This document shows, in pieces, positions 1 to 10,363 of a DNA stretch of 43,500 nucleotides. Below the pieces are notes generated by a model that made no database searches, had not been told where the DNA came from, and saw nothing but the letters and a program-made list of their open reading frames with translations. The DNA is taken from contig WPIO01000007.1 of assembly GCA_009760855.2 (NCBI GenBank), forward strand, positions 3,462,501-3,506,000, given 5' to 3'. Source of the DNA: Cristatella mucedo. Its lineage: Eukaryota > Bryozoa > Phylactolaemata > Cristatellidae. Numbering within the stretch: position 1 is the first letter of the stretch; the number at the start of each line of letters is the position of its first letter. The position numbers were made by a program, and so were the translations under genes.

Positions 1-142
1 TGTTGCTGCAGGGCTACTAGCGCCAGCATGGCTAATCAGCGGCGGCCATCTTCACCGACAGCTCCTTAGTAGCCGGGCCGCTGCTGCTGGCCTGCAGGCA
101 CGGAGGCCGCAGCAGAGAACGCATTGAAGCTAACTAACTTAG
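1..142 (+). other. 5' flank of the first receptor gene
   Basis: GC-rich sequence upstream of the receptor reading frame. An ATG at 28 opens a 13-codon frame that stops at 67-69, so it would be a short upstream ORF if transcribed. An in-frame TAG at 140-142 closes the receptor frame on its 5' side. No TATA box was recognised. Confidence 0.4.
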
Positions 143-1438
143 TTGGCCAAGCGCCCCGACGGCCGTGACCGGCGCGGCCGGCGTCGCCAAGCTCTCACTC
201 GCGCCTCATTTTTGGCTCGCAGGTTCGCCTGGACGGCGGCCGCGACTGTGGCTGCTCGCTCTCTCGCTGACGCCGGCCGCAACTCGACGACCACGGCGAC
301 CGCCGCCGCTGCTCTGGACGTCGATCAAAAGTCCGTGGTCGAAGGGCTGTGGATACTAGGCGTCGCCGCAGCCGCCGTCAGCCTGGCGCTTAACGCGGCT
401 GCTTTCGCGGCCGTCTATTCGGCCTCGTTGCGCAATCGGGCGCTGCGGCTCGGCCTGCTGAGCCTCGCCTGCAGCGACCTCCTCATGGCGCTCTCCACCG
501 CGGGCATGCTGGGACTGGAGAGCCACGCCTGGCGCGCCACCCACTGGCTGCATCCAGCGGAGCTGGGCGTTCACCGGGCGGAGCTCTGCGCCATCGACGC
601 GTTCCGGTGGCTCTGGGGAGTGGGCAGTGACGGCGAGCTGTTCACGCTCGCCGTTCTCGCGGGCCAGCAGTTCGTGGCGATCCGCTGGCCGCTGCGCACC
701 GCCGACGGCATGTCGGCGAGCGGCACGCGCCTCGCTCTGGCCGCCGCGTGGACGGCGAGCGCCGCCATTGGCCTGGCGCCGGCGATGGTCGTCGCTGCGG
801 CGACCGAGAGCCATCCGCTAGCCGCCAGCTGGCCGTCGAAGGGAACCACGCGCTTCTGCTATCAGCGGCAAATATATCATTTCATTAAGGACCAGACCGC
901 TTCGCCGCCGGTCTACAAATTTGATCTCGGCCAGACCGAATTCTACTTAGCCGCGGTCGGTCTCGACGTGGTCAAGCTCTTCGTCGTGCTGGCCGCACTC
1001 GGCACCTCGTACGGCTACGTAATATATGTCGTGCGACGATCGGCCGACCTCGGCAGCGCCAGCAACGCCCTCACCGCCACGAACCGGCGGCGAGACCGGA
1101 AGCGAGTGCTCACCGTCACGGCAACGGTCACCATACTATACGTCGGCTGCTACTTGCCGCTCTTCGTCGTAAACGTTCTAGGCCACGCGGGCGGTAAGAG
1201 CAGCTTCCAAGGTAACGTCACCGTCGCCCTGCGGTTGGTCGGCATCGTGTCGTCTTTCGCCGACCCCCTAATCTACACTCTCCGGCTAAGACCCGTGCGC
1301 CAGGCGGCGCTGGCCACGTGGTCGCGCTTTTGCGGTTCGATGCGGTGGCTGAAGAGCTTCGGCGGCTGCCCGTTTCAAAAGGATTTCACGACATCTCTAA
1401 ATGACGCGGAATCGCGGACAAAGAAGACATTGGTCTGA
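143..1438 (+). CDS. Rhodopsin-class (class A) G-protein-coupled receptor, 5' end unresolved
   Basis: Likely plasma-membrane receptor with seven transmembrane segments; ligand unknown. The 431-codon open frame gives hydrophobic segments near residues 68-93, 101-124, 149-179, 195-219, 268-297, 320-346 and 361-381. Class A landmarks seen: N84 (TM1), D112 (TM2), C149 at the start of TM3 and C239 in ECL2 (the usual disulfide), CYLP at 336-339 and DPLIY at 374-378 (variant of NPxxY). A glycosylation site NST lies at N47. The TM3 D/E-R-Y motif is replaced by QQF (175-177). The frame opens with TTG directly after a TAG, and the first in-frame ATG is inside TM2, so the true start is probably in an upstream exon. 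A possible splice acceptor (pyrimidine-rich run then GCAG) ends at 222. The whole 7TM core is on one exon. It is paralogous to the receptor at 39433. I cannot assign a subfamily. Confidence 0.85.
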   Translation: MAKRPDGRDRRGRRRQALTRASFLARRFAWTAAATVAARSLADAGRNSTTTATAAAALDVDQKSVVEGLWILGVAAAAVSLALNAAAFAAVYSASLRNRALRLGLLSLACSDLLMALSTAGMLGLESHAWRATHWLHPAELGVHRAELCAIDAFRWLWGVGSDGELFTLAVLAGQQFVAIRWPLRTADGMSASGTRLALAAAWTASAAIGLAPAMVVAAATESHPLAASWPSKGTTRFCYQRQIYHFIKDQTASPPVYKFDLGQTEFYLAAVGLDVVKLFVVLAALGTSYGYVIYVVRRSADLGSASNALTATNRRRDRKRVLTVTATVTILYVGCYLPLFVVNVLGHAGGKSSFQGNVTVALRLVGIVSSFADPLIYTLRLRPVRQAALATWSRFCGSMRWLKSFGGCPFQKDFTTSLNDAESRTKKTLV

Positions 1439-2033
1439 TGACGTGATCGCGTGCCGAAGGCCTCATCTCAAAGGTTGCTTCAACTGAGCTGATTCGTCTT
1501 TGGCCGCTAACCTTTGGCCGCAAAAGCTGAGACGAGCGCAGCCAGTGAAGAGCAGCTTTTTGAAGCGCCGCGAAACGTCTCTCGACGGCACCGCACCGCA
1601 AAGCATGCGATTGTGTGGTTCTTTGTGAAACGCTACTTCTGATCCGGCTCTCTCTTGCCGCAAAAAGGCAAGCACGCTACGGCTAGCTAGCTCTTGGAAA
1701 TAGTTCTAGGTGCACCGGGGCGGTGCGGAAAGCGCGCGTCAGGCGAGCAGAAATGGGCGATCTCTCAGCATGTAAATATCTAATCGTTGAAGTGAAGTAC
1801 AATTAAAGTTTCAACGGTTAAATAGCTATATTTTTATGAGAGCAAAACGCGCCTCGGCGGTGACCTACTGGCTTGGATTGGGCAGCAAAAGATTGCCTTC
1901 TGCATGACTGTAACCTATGACCTATGGTCTGTAAAGTGCTTGCTCTTCATGACCCAGGCGGTGGATGTGAGTCCTTCAGAGTGCCTTTCTGTATCGACCA
2001 CTGCAAGCGTAGTGGTGGTAATCTAATATATTG
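1439..2033 (+). other. 3' flank / probable 3' UTR of the first receptor
   Basis: No coding signal was recognised. GC content falls off through this stretch and a polyadenylation-like signal occurs near 1802. From about 1830 to the first LINE fragment I see nothing identifiable. Confidence 0.4.
1802..1807 (+). promoter_or_regulatory. Possible polyadenylation signal ATTAAA
   Basis: ATTAAA, the most common variant of AATAAA, lies 364 nt after the receptor stop codon. The paralogue has AATAAA at a nearly equal distance from its own stop. Such hexamers also occur by chance in AT-rich DNA. Confidence 0.35.
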
Positions 2034-2847
2034 TATGTGCATCTCCGTCTGTAGCTCCGCCAAGCCATAAAGACTGTGTGGGTGTTACGGAGGACAGCTT
2101 TGTATAGCACAATCTTTCGTACAAACCTCAAATCCTTTAGAGACTGTGCATTTAGTTCGTTTGCTCCCAAAGCCTGGAACTCACTCCCGACTTTCGTCAG
2201 AACATCCCCTGACTTGACCACATTTAGAAAGAACTTGAATACAAACATTTAGGACAGCATTTACCGGGTCCCTGTGATTTGTCCTTCATGTGCTTATGCG
2301 TGCTGACACTGTGCATGCTGCCACTAACCCCATTAGCATGCTGAGCCTGTGCTTGTCACCACTAACCATGTTATTAATGTTGTTTATCAAGCATGATATT
2401 ACTCACCATTCAATCCCGGCTCCCTTTGCAGCAAATGTAAAGCGCCTAGAAATAGATTGAATTATCTGAGGGCGTTTTATCAAGAACATTATTATTATTA
2501 TTATTATTAGACTCACAGCCAACGTGGCTTTCGGTAAGCATTCGGTAGCCAATAGAATTCTGCCCATGCAACAAAGAGAAAATGGGAAGCATAGCAGAGT
2601 CAGGAGAGCAGTTGAGGTAGAGAGTAGCATGAAAGTAGCAGCTCAGGACCGCTGAAAACGATGAGCCATAATCGGCAGCAGCAGAGTAGTTGTCGTTGCC
2701 TAAGAATTTTGGAAGCGAGTTCCACAGTATAGGACCTGCAGAGCTACAGCTTCCATCACCAACGGTCTTTCAGTGGAGGAACGGAACAGCTAATTTATTG
2801 TCTATACAGGACCTGAGGGCACGAAGAGGTTGAATCTGGTGCAGCAG
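2034..2847 (-). mobile_element. LINE-B 3' end fragment, split by a LINE-A insertion
   Basis: 2034-2106 and 2510-2847 match, in the same order, the minus-strand 3' region of the larger LINE-B copy at 7890-8420. The tail with the CTCCGTCTGT block is at the left, and the region encoding the C-terminal LWNSLP-type motif follows. The two parts are separated by a LINE-A 3' end in the opposite orientation. The element is truncated at about 2847, where another LINE-A piece begins. It is non-coding debris. Confidence 0.75.
2107..2509 (+). mobile_element. LINE-A 3' end inserted in LINE-B
   Basis: It starts within the region coding for the last ~45 residues of the LINE ORF2 (K-S-F/L-R-D-C-A-F-S-S-F-A-P-K-A-W-N-S-L-P type). 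It then runs through the 3' UTR to the AGCGCC...GGGCG hairpin near 2440 and an (ATT)n tail ending at 2509. It is heavily 5'-truncated, as is normal for target-primed reverse transcription. Confidence 0.75.
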
Positions 2848-3443
2848 TTCAGCTTCGCAGTTGCCACATTACTCCACTTCTCGCCGACCTGCACTGGCTA
2901 CCAGTCAAGCAACGGATTGACTTCAAGGTTTTGTCGCTCACTTTTAGGTCCCTTCATTCTATGGCTCCAGCCTATCTTTCAGATGTACTACCCCATCAGG
3001 CCAAGCATCGTACCACTCGCTTTTCGGAATCCAATAGTCTAGAAATACCTCGTACAAACCTCAAATCCTTTGGAGACCGTGAATTTAGTTCATATGCTCC
3101 CAGAGCCTGGAACTCCCTCCCGACCTGCGTCAGAACATCCCCTGACCTGACCACATTTAAAAGGAACCTAAAAACACACCTATTTAGGACAGCATTTAGT
3201 GGGTCCCTGTGATTCGTCCTTGATGTGCTTATGCGTGCTGACACTGTGCATGCTGCCACTAACCACATTCGCATGCTGACCCTGTGCATGTCACCCCTAA
3301 CCATATTATTCATTTTGTTTGTTTTTCAAGCATGATTTTACTTACCATTCAAGTGCATTTCACTTTGCAGCAAATGTAAAGCGCCTAGAGAGAGATTAAG
3401 TTCTCTGAGGGCGCTTTATCAAGTGAATAATTATTGTTATTAT
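2848..3443 (+). mobile_element. LINE-A 3' fragment (ORF2 C-terminus plus 3' UTR)
   Basis: A 5'-truncated copy closely matching 14850-15433. The frame at 2931-3212 encodes the end of ORF2, with the AWNSLPTCV motif and a natural stop. It lacks the one-base deletion seen at the same place in the longer copy near 15108, so it shows what the uninterrupted C-terminus looks like. The 3' hairpin is at about 3378-3418, followed by a short AT-rich tail. Confidence 0.8.
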
Positions 3444-3449
3444 CTGTTT

Positions 3450-3545
3450 CGCGTGTGTTTGTGTGTGAGACCTGACCCCCACACGACGTGGAGGTAGCGT
3501 TAAAGGCCCTGCTGCGGCTATATAAATGAAGCTATTAAATCAGCT
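3450..3545 (+). repeat. Possible 3' half of the tRNA-derived SINE
   Basis: The stretch from about 3500 to 3543 (TTAAAGGCC..., CTATATAAATGAAGC, TTAAATCAGCTGG) matches, in plus orientation, the reverse complement of the 3' part of the SINE copies at 4664 and 10364. No A or B box is present, so it is a 5'-truncated or partial copy. The first ~40 bases also match part of the LINE-B RT region near 9262-9298. Confidence 0.5.
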
Positions 3546-4282
3546 GGCGTTTTTTTCATTCTGCTGAGCGTTCAGAATTGAGACGCCCAATAATTTGAGG
3601 CTACGCAATCTGTTTTCACTAGTAAGAGGCGGACACACGTGGATGATGAAAATGAATCTGTGTCTCGCCGGACAGGTTCGAGGAATTAGCCGTACAGTCT
3701 ACTTCTATGCGGTAGATTAAAGACTTCCGAGACATTAAGCCGATTAGAAGCAGAGGCAATGAGCAGCGTGGGTGATTCCTTCATAGATGCGTTGTTTTCG
3801 CAAACCAGTCTGTAGGACTGCTCGAATTCAGATTAGGGATTTTATCGGTGAAAAACCCTGCCTATAAGAACTCATCTATAGTTTTGGCATGGGGATGCCT
3901 CCTATGCAAAATTCATTGGGGTATGCTCGTAAATAACTGTAAAAGCTATTAATTCCAAGTCTAATAGGAATACGAGCCACTATTTTTGCATTCAAACGCT
4001 TCACAGATTATGAGAGAACAAGAATTTCCCCTCTAGTCGAGCGATATCTGGAAATATCTATCGTCACTTTGCAAACTAAGCAGGGCGATCATTTTGAGAG
4101 TGTTTGAATGTGCATACCGAAGCCTCGCCCACTCAGCAGGTTTGTTTGAGCTTGAATATCGAGAGTTTCTTTCAGAGATGACCTAGAATTGCGACCGTTT
4201 CCCTTGAAAAATACTAGTCCCTTACATAAAAAGAAGTGACTTGATCTCTTTGCCGAGTGATCAACGCAACATAAATCTCGTT
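3546..4282. other. No recognisable feature
   Basis: AT-rich sequence without long open frames, known repeat ends or RNA genes that I can recognise. Confidence 0.5.
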
Positions 4283-4490
<208 letters not shown>

Positions 4491-4663
4491 AGCCTTGCAG
4501 TCACTCCCACGCATTCGTGAAAGAGTAAAATTGATAAGGCTCAGTTGTCTCCCCTACGCTACCGTGCCTCTTGAGCAGTCACTAACGATACGCGCGCCTA
4601 TTGAAATTCTTAGCAAACTCAATGCGGTAATTACCGGTTAGTGATTTGTATTTGCAGGTAAAA

Positions 4664-4836
4664 AATCCTAGCTGATTAAACAGCCTCTTTTTGTACAGCG
4701 ACAGAAGAGCCTTTACGGCTATCACCACTGCTTGCAGTGGCGATACAGAATCGCCTCCCACAGGAATCGAACCCACGACCTTGGGACAGAGGTCGAGGAA
4801 GCAACCGCCTTACCTAGTGTGCCATCACGGCTCACC
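4664..4836 (-). repeat. tRNA-derived SINE, copy 1
   Basis: On the minus strand a Pol III promoter is visible: an A-box-like TGGCACACTAGG (complement of 4813-4824) and a perfect B box GGTTCGATTCC (complement of 4763-4773), 39 bases apart. A non-tRNA body follows, shared with the copy at 10364 (TGCAAGCAGTGGTGATAGCC...). The 3' end is near 4664 in a GGCTGTTTAATCAGC block. It is non-autonomous and would depend on a LINE. Confidence 0.8.
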
Positions 4837-6276
4837 ATTATTCAGAGGTCAGATGCAATTTTCCAAAAGAAATTATTTTAGAAATTCCTTGCAGTATTTA
4901 TAAAACACCACATACACGTCGTCCTCATATGTGGTCTGATTTGAATTACTGTTTAAATCATGGCTCAGTAATTAATTACTGGAAAAGGTCAAATGGGTGA
5001 GAACAGTGGTACCTTTTTTGTGAAAATCCGTTTTTGAAATATGTGGTCTTTTAAAAAAGACCACGCTGGTGGGAATACTATGCACGTTTTAGATTGGGAA
5101 TATGTTTCAAACGAGGTAAAGATCTAAATACTTGGAAATGTGGATTAGAGATTATCTATAAAAATTTTGCTGAAATATTTTTCAAATTTTTCTTAGGTAG
5201 CATTCGCAGTACTACAACGGTTATCTCAGCTATATTAAGCGTAGTTAAAGAAAATATCAGAGGACATTAATTATTAATTTTCTGACGTAAGTACGACATG
5301 AAATCGGGATGTTAAAAAGAGCAGTAAATTGTGCATTGCATCGTGACTAGGCAATGAGCAGGTTTAGGTCATCGCTTTATTTAATCGTGTCTTTAAATGC
5401 AGTTGGGAGTATCTCTCAGTGGATTTTTTATAAAATACAGAGTTTGACCGGTACAGTCAATCCCAGCGTCCGTTATCCGTTAAGTGAGTCATTGTGGCTG
5501 AGGCATTGTGGAGCTATGCGCTTGTATGAATGATCCTTAACTTTCAAATTGAGCCTTAGCATGTAGTCGCTCTTCCCATCGGTTTTTGCAACTACCTAAT
5601 ACTTCTTCCATTTTGGAGATCCCAAATAACACTGGCCGGGAGAGATATCTCACCCACTCAAAGCTCTTTGGTAATCTACTTGTCGTGATCGCTGCTTATA
5701 TTGGCATTGCAAGTTCAATCAAATATGCAAATCAGTCAATGCTATTGTTTGGTGAATCTGAAGTTGTTAGCAACAATATGGCGATCCTCGAATCATTTGG
5801 GCTTAGCCTTAGTGCGGCTATTCGCTTATAAGGGCGAGGTCTTCATTGTTCATATTTTATGTCTGTCACAGCTGCGGTTTTTGTAGAAAACCTCTTTTAA
5901 AAAATAATTTTAAAGAAATTTTACAGTAATTGAAGTATTTTTACCTCACTGATAATAGCCTTGGCGGAATATATATCCTACCTACCATTGTGTTTACCGA
6001 AGTTTGTAAATAATAAGGATGAAGCCACTAGCGGGCACGAGACCATTACTGAAAACCATGTAATAATCACAGATTTACCAAATCATGACAAGCCGCCAAC
6101 ATTTTTCCTCCACCAAATATTAAGGCCAATTCAGCTTGTAGATTGTGCCATTATTAGCTGAGGTTTGCTTACGCGAACTAGCGACTGACTCACTTCAGCC
6201 CTGTGTTGCTGTAATATCTATTTAAACTCCTTGGTATTTTAGGTTTAACTGTGTATCTATTTGCATCGATAAAAAG
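4837..6276. other. AT-rich stretch without identified genes
   Basis: Short open frames here (for example 5586-5831) show no recognisable domain. The only structured signal is a perfect palindrome at 5043-5064. An octamer-like ATGCAAAT occurs near 5725 but without any snRNA-type context I can recognise. Confidence 0.45.
5043..5064. repeat. Perfect 22-bp palindrome
   Basis: Arms GTGGTCTTTT and AAAAGACCAC are separated by AA. No flanking inverted termini or target duplication were found, so its origin is unclear. Confidence 0.7.
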
Positions 6277-6277
6277 G

Positions 6278-6308
<31 letters not shown>

Positions 6309-6309
6309 T
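6277..6309. repeat. (TA)n microsatellite
   Basis: About 30 bases of alternating TA with one interruption. Confidence 0.9.
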
Positions 6310-6675
6310 TGTATAGAGAGATGATAGAGTTTACTTTTGAGATTTATAGTTCTTACTCATTTAGGCTTAATCCGCCCTCATCAACATGCTTATTAGTTTT
6401 TACAAAGAGAATGATAGTGTTAGACCGGCTTGCCGAATTTTTCTCCCAAAGTCAGTTCCTATGTCGTGCAAGTTTCACAGATAGGCAAGTCAGTTGTGAT
6501 AGCAAATGAATACTTGTAATGGGCACAAGCATGTGCGTTCAAATTACTTGAGCCGTCAATAGTGGTTACCGGAGTTTGCCGTACTGTGTTACATGCTTTG
6601 CAAGCTGGAATTATTTAGTATCTATCTGCTTTTTGCTGTAGAGTCAGCACGAACCTAGACGCTCGACGACAATTT
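6310..6675. other. No recognisable feature
   Basis: AT-rich, without supported coding sequence or repeat homology inside this window. Confidence 0.45.
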
Positions 6676-6937
6676 ACCTCCGTCTGTAACTCCGCAAAGC
6701 CACAGAGACTTCGTGGGTGTTACGCAGGAGGGTTTTTTCTAGCACAATAACAGCCTAAGCGGCTTTTGGTGGCATTCGGTAGCCAACGGCTCCATCTTAC
6801 GCAACAATGAGAAATTTAGAAGCATTTCTGAGTCAAGAGAGCAGTTGAGGTAGTGAGTAGCCTGGAAGTAGCTCATGTCGGCTGGAATGGATGTGCCACA
6901 GTCGGCAGCAAGAGAGCAGTTGTCGTTGCGGGGTTTT
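6676..6937 (-). mobile_element. LINE-B 3' end fragment
   Basis: It matches the minus-strand 3' UTR of LINE-B at 7890-8160 block by block: CTCCGTCTGTAACTCC, GGGTGTTACG, AAGCGGCTTTTGGT, GAGCAGTTGAGGTAGTGAGTAG. It ends near the AGTTGTCGTTGCG block, so it is 5'-truncated at about 260 bp. Confidence 0.75.
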
Positions 6938-7304
6938 TTCGTTGCTGTTTTTGATGAGTCAGCAAGAATTTCTGTGTATCCTAAATTAGCAACATCAACC
7001 GCTCAGCTGTTAAATCTATGAACCGTAAGTCTAATGCACTGTTTAATACTCGTTCTGTTTGTATTTCCCTTGCCGAGGCTCAGCATAAACTGAAAATTAT
7101 AATATAAAGGTATATAAATAATTTAGATGGCGCCCTAAGAGAACTTAATCCCTATTCGGGCGCTTCACATATGCAAGGCTGATCGAGCCCATGGCCTCAG
7201 TCGCCAAATGCATTCACCTTGACCTTGATTGGTGCGAATACCTTAATCAAAATAGAAGGCTTACCGCTTCTGAGCAAATCAGTTATTTCCTCGACTGACG
7301 CCTT
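6938..7304. other. Mostly unassigned; weak LINE remnants
   Basis: A degenerate minus-strand LINE-A 3' end may lie at about 7085-7170: GGCGCC followed by CTAAGAGAACTTAATCC and GGGCGCTT resembles the reversed hairpin. Nothing else is identified. Confidence 0.35.
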
Positions 7305-7497
7305 TGCAACACCTCAAATTCTCTAAACTCACTTGCTGCATGCATTGATGACATCCGCACATGGATGGCAGCAAATTTTCTAAAACTAAACGATGACAAA
7401 ACTAACTTACTAGTAATGGGCAAACCCAGTGTGATTCAGAGATTAGAAAGGCTGTCTCTCAAAATTGGCTCTGCCAGCATATCTCCTGTCGAGTAAG
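7305..7497 (+). mobile_element. LINE-A reverse transcriptase fragment
   Basis: About 190 bp closely matching 14390-14580, the segment just after the YADD motif that encodes a [18 protein letters not shown]-type block. It is truncated at both ends, so it is an internal piece left by deletion or recombination rather than a clean retroinsertion. Confidence 0.75.
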
Positions 7498-7889
7498 TTG
7501 GCTTCCTTATGTGTATTGAAAGCCGCTTGAGCTTTAATTAGAAAACTCTTTTACGTAGCACTGGCTGAGTCATCTGTGGAGTTACTGGTGGAGTTATATT
7601 ACTTTAAATGTAAAAGAATGTGTCAAGTCAGGTTAAAATATTTCAGTACAGAAAGAACTAGCCGTAATCACCCGAAAAAGGAGCTACTAGTGCATTTACA
7701 ATTTACTTGTATGCTTGACTAGATTAATTTACCTCTGACTTGTTTTCTAAAAAATGATTGTATTCTGAAGATTCTAAAATATATGCAGCTCTTCTGATCA
7801 TCCGGATTCAAAGCTGCCTATTGGAACTATTTCTTTACTTTTTAGTTTTGATTATATCTTAATAATACAATAATCATCACATTAATCAA
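7498..7889. other. No recognisable feature
   Basis: AT-rich spacer before the LINE-B copy; nothing identified. Confidence 0.45.
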
Positions 7890-7939
7890 TAATGTATCTC
7901 CGTCTGTAACTCCACAAAGTCATAAAGACCATGTGGGTG

Positions 7940-8419
7940 TTACGTGGGAGAGTTTTGTATAGCACACTCATAGCCTAAGCCGCTTTTGGTATGCATTTGG
8001 TAGCCAACAGACTTCATCTCATGCAACAAAGAGAAAGTGGGAAGCATAGCAGAGTCAGGAGAGCAGTTGAGGTAGTGAGTAGTATGGAAGTAGCTGCTCA
8101 GAACCACTGAAAAGGACGATCCATAGTCGGCAGTGGTAGAGTAGTTGGCGTTGCGTAAGATTTGTGGAAGCGAGTTCCACAGTCTATGACCTGCAGAGCT
8201 AAAGCTTCTGTCGCCAACGGTATTTAAGTGGAGGAATGGGACAGCTAATTTATTGTGCACACAGAACCTGAGGGAGCGAACAGGCTGAAACTGATGCAGC
8301 TGTTCAGCTAGGTACGAAGGAGCCAAGCCGTGGCGGGCCTTGTGGGTCAGCGTAAGAACTTTGCTCTGTATCCTTTGCTCAACCGGCAACCATCCTAGCT
8401 CTTTCGGCAGAGGTGACAC
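7940..8419 (-). pseudogene. LINE-B ORF2 C-terminal domain
   Basis: An open minus-strand frame encoding the post-RT region: WLPVEQRI, TLTHKARHGLAPSYLAE, then RSFSSAGHRLWNSLPQ near the middle. This tail is typical of L2/CR1 ORF2 proteins. In frame beyond it come 3' UTR-like residues. It is separated from the upstream RT frame by a stop and frame change at about 8420-8430. Confidence 0.75.
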
Positions 8420-8428
8420 GTGCTCAAA

Positions 8429-9010
8429 CTACTGAGACTTGAAGACTAGCCTTGCAGCCATATTCATTGTCCGCTGTAGTGGCATAATAGCTTTCTTTGG
8501 TAGCCCAGCCAAAAGGAAATTACAATAATCAAGCCGAGACATAACTATAGAGCTAGTTAAATTTTTTACAAGCCACTGTGAGAGACTGCTCCTAATCTTG
8601 GATAGGGATCGGATGTGATGGCTAGCTGTAGAGGCAGTCTTCTGAATGAATCTCTTGAAATTGAGGCAGTCGAAGTCTAAGCTGTTGAACACGACACCTA
8701 AATTTCGAGCACGTGGTAAAGGTCGCACAATAGCATTATCTATTAGAACAGCAAAGCCTTTTAATCCAGCCACACGCTTAGGGTGTCCTATGAGCAGCAG
8801 TTCGGTTTTATCGTCATTTAATTTCAGAAATTTTTCCGACATCCAGGATCGAATATCGGCAAGGTAAGCATTCAATTTTTCAGTTGCTGCAGCATGTTCC
8901 GACGGTTTGAATGACAAATACAACTGAGTATCTTCAGCATAAAAGTGATATCCTATTCCATGGGACTCAATCACACTTCCTAGAGGTTGTGTATAAATGG
9001 ATAACAGCAA
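8429..9010 (-). pseudogene. LINE-B reverse transcriptase, second half
   Basis: It encodes the palm region downstream of the PQGSVLG motif: [56 protein letters not shown]. The catalytic YxDD box reads YAED (complement of 8930-8941), so the first catalytic aspartate is a glutamate and the copy is presumably inactive. The GVPQGSVLG block lies just upstream at about 9015-9045, immediately next to an insertion. Confidence 0.8.
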
Positions 9011-9044
9011 GGAACCGAGAACAGACCCTTGAGGGACTCCTCAG

Positions 9045-9265
9045 GTAATCACTAATCGCTTCCTCAATTGCCTTGCTGACCAAGTCATGCTGCACATTTT
9101 CTCTTTGTGTTGTCAGACTATAACAATAATAATAATAATAATAATAAATCACTTGATAAAGCGCCCTCAGATAGCTCAATCTCTTCTCAGGTGCTTTAAA
9201 TTTGCTGCAAAGGGAAACGCTATTGAATCGTGAGTAATATCATGCTTGATAAACAACATGAACCC
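9045..9265 (-). mobile_element. Chimeric LINE-A tail / inverted LINE-B unit, copy 1
   Basis: Inside the LINE-B RT. On the minus strand it reads: about 130 bp of LINE-A 3' end (GTTTATCAAGCATGAT..., hairpin at about 9155-9196), (ATT)n, then about 75 bp of LINE-B 3' sequence in reverse orientation. The same junction recurs at 11905-12111, so the two share a common source. Confidence 0.6.
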
Positions 9266-9574
9266 TTCTCGTGTGGGAGACCTGACCCCCACAAGACACG
9301 AATTGAACTCGATCAGACAAGTACGATAAGTACGATTTAAACCACGCCGGTGCTACGTCTGCCGGGCTCATCGTTGTTCTCAATCGTTCAAGCAGAACAT
9401 CTTGATTAATGGTGTCGAAGGCAGCAGACAGATCTAGCAGAGCTAGGGCAGTGACATTCCCGTCGTCGTTGCCACTTAGAACGCAATTGTTAACACGGAG
9501 GAGAGCCATATCAGTGGAGTGCTGCCTCTTGAATCCTGATTGAAATGTTTCTGACGTTTCATTCTTTTTAATAT
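9266..9574 (-). pseudogene. LINE-B reverse transcriptase, first palm motif
   Basis: It encodes a QSGF-type block with HSTD just upstream, then LALLDLSAAFDTINQDVLLERL (written here in two overlapping motifs: LDLSAAFDT and INQDVLLERL), AWFKSYLS and DRVQFVSCGGQVS. The first aspartate of the catalytic triad in the AFDT motif is intact. It is flanked on both sides by later insertions. Confidence 0.75.
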
Positions 9575-9646
9575 GTTCAGTAAAGCGCCAAGAAAGAGAT
9601 TAAGTTCTCTGAGTGCGTTTTATCAAGTGCATTATTATTATTATTA
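9575..9646 (+). mobile_element. Tail-only LINE-A insertion (72 bp)
   Basis: Only the last part of LINE-A is present, in the opposite orientation to its host LINE-B: AAGCGCC, AGAAAGAGATTAAGTTCTCTGAG, GCGTTTTATCAAGTGC (each part shown separately) and (ATT)n. The LINE-B reading resumes on each side, so this is a genuine, extremely short insertion. Confidence 0.75.
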
Positions 9647-10363
9647 ACCAGCTGCTTAACAACAATTTTTTCAAGAATCTTTGACTAGAAAGGAAGAAGG
9701 GAAACAGGGCGATAGTTAGCAAGGACCTCTGTGTCTAATCCAGTCTTTTTAAGTATGGGTCTAACTATTGCCAACTTGAAGGACTTGGCGACGACCTCCT
9801 TTCCCAGAGAAACATTAAAAATCTTGGTTATGGCAGGGCAAAGTTAAACTGCCAGTGAAGACCACAGAGATGAATGTATAGGGTCTTCAGGAGACGAGCT
9901 CTTTTTGCTTGACCGTTTTAAGGTAGCCACATCGCATTCAGAAACCTCGGAGAACCTTGTAAGGAAGGTCGCAGGTTGTGGAACCGCGATTGCTTTAGTC
10001 GAAGGGGGCTTAATATAGGCACGAATGTGCACAATTTTGTCAGTAAAGAATTCTGAAAACTTTTCGGCTGAGTCCTTAATATCTGGGGAGTCAGACCTCT
10101 CAGTATTGGCCAGTAAATGGTTTACTGTCTTATAAATCTGTTTAGGGTCCGACTGGCAGGAATTCAGCTTTCGGATGAAAAATATGCCCTGGCTTTTATA
10201 AGCTTTCGGGTGTAAACTCGAAGGAAGTCTTTGAAATTGACTAGATCTGCATCAGAGGCCGATTTCTTGAAACGACATTTAAGCTTGAGCTTAATCCGGC
10301 GCATCTTTAAGAGTTTTTTGTAAGTTTACAAGAATCTCCACGACTTTATATAAAAATAAATAA
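9647..10363 (-). pseudogene. LINE-B RT N-terminal part and linker
   Basis: Minus-strand fragments in shifting frames encode the linker (KLLKMRRIKLKLK, FSEFFTDKIVHIRAYI) and the start of the RT domain ([40 protein letters not shown] followed by a stop). Order and orientation agree with the rest of the LINE-B copy. Confidence 0.7.

Noticed and set aside
356-849. Long minus-strand and alternative-frame ORFs inside the first receptor
   Set aside because: GC-rich coding DNA gives spurious open frames; they show no domain, while the plus frame shows a full 7TM pattern.
4743-4840. Possible genuine tRNA gene on the minus strand
   Set aside because: Boxes are present, but there is no full cloverleaf, the body continues into a shared non-tRNA sequence, and similar copies occur elsewhere: a SINE, not a tRNA gene.
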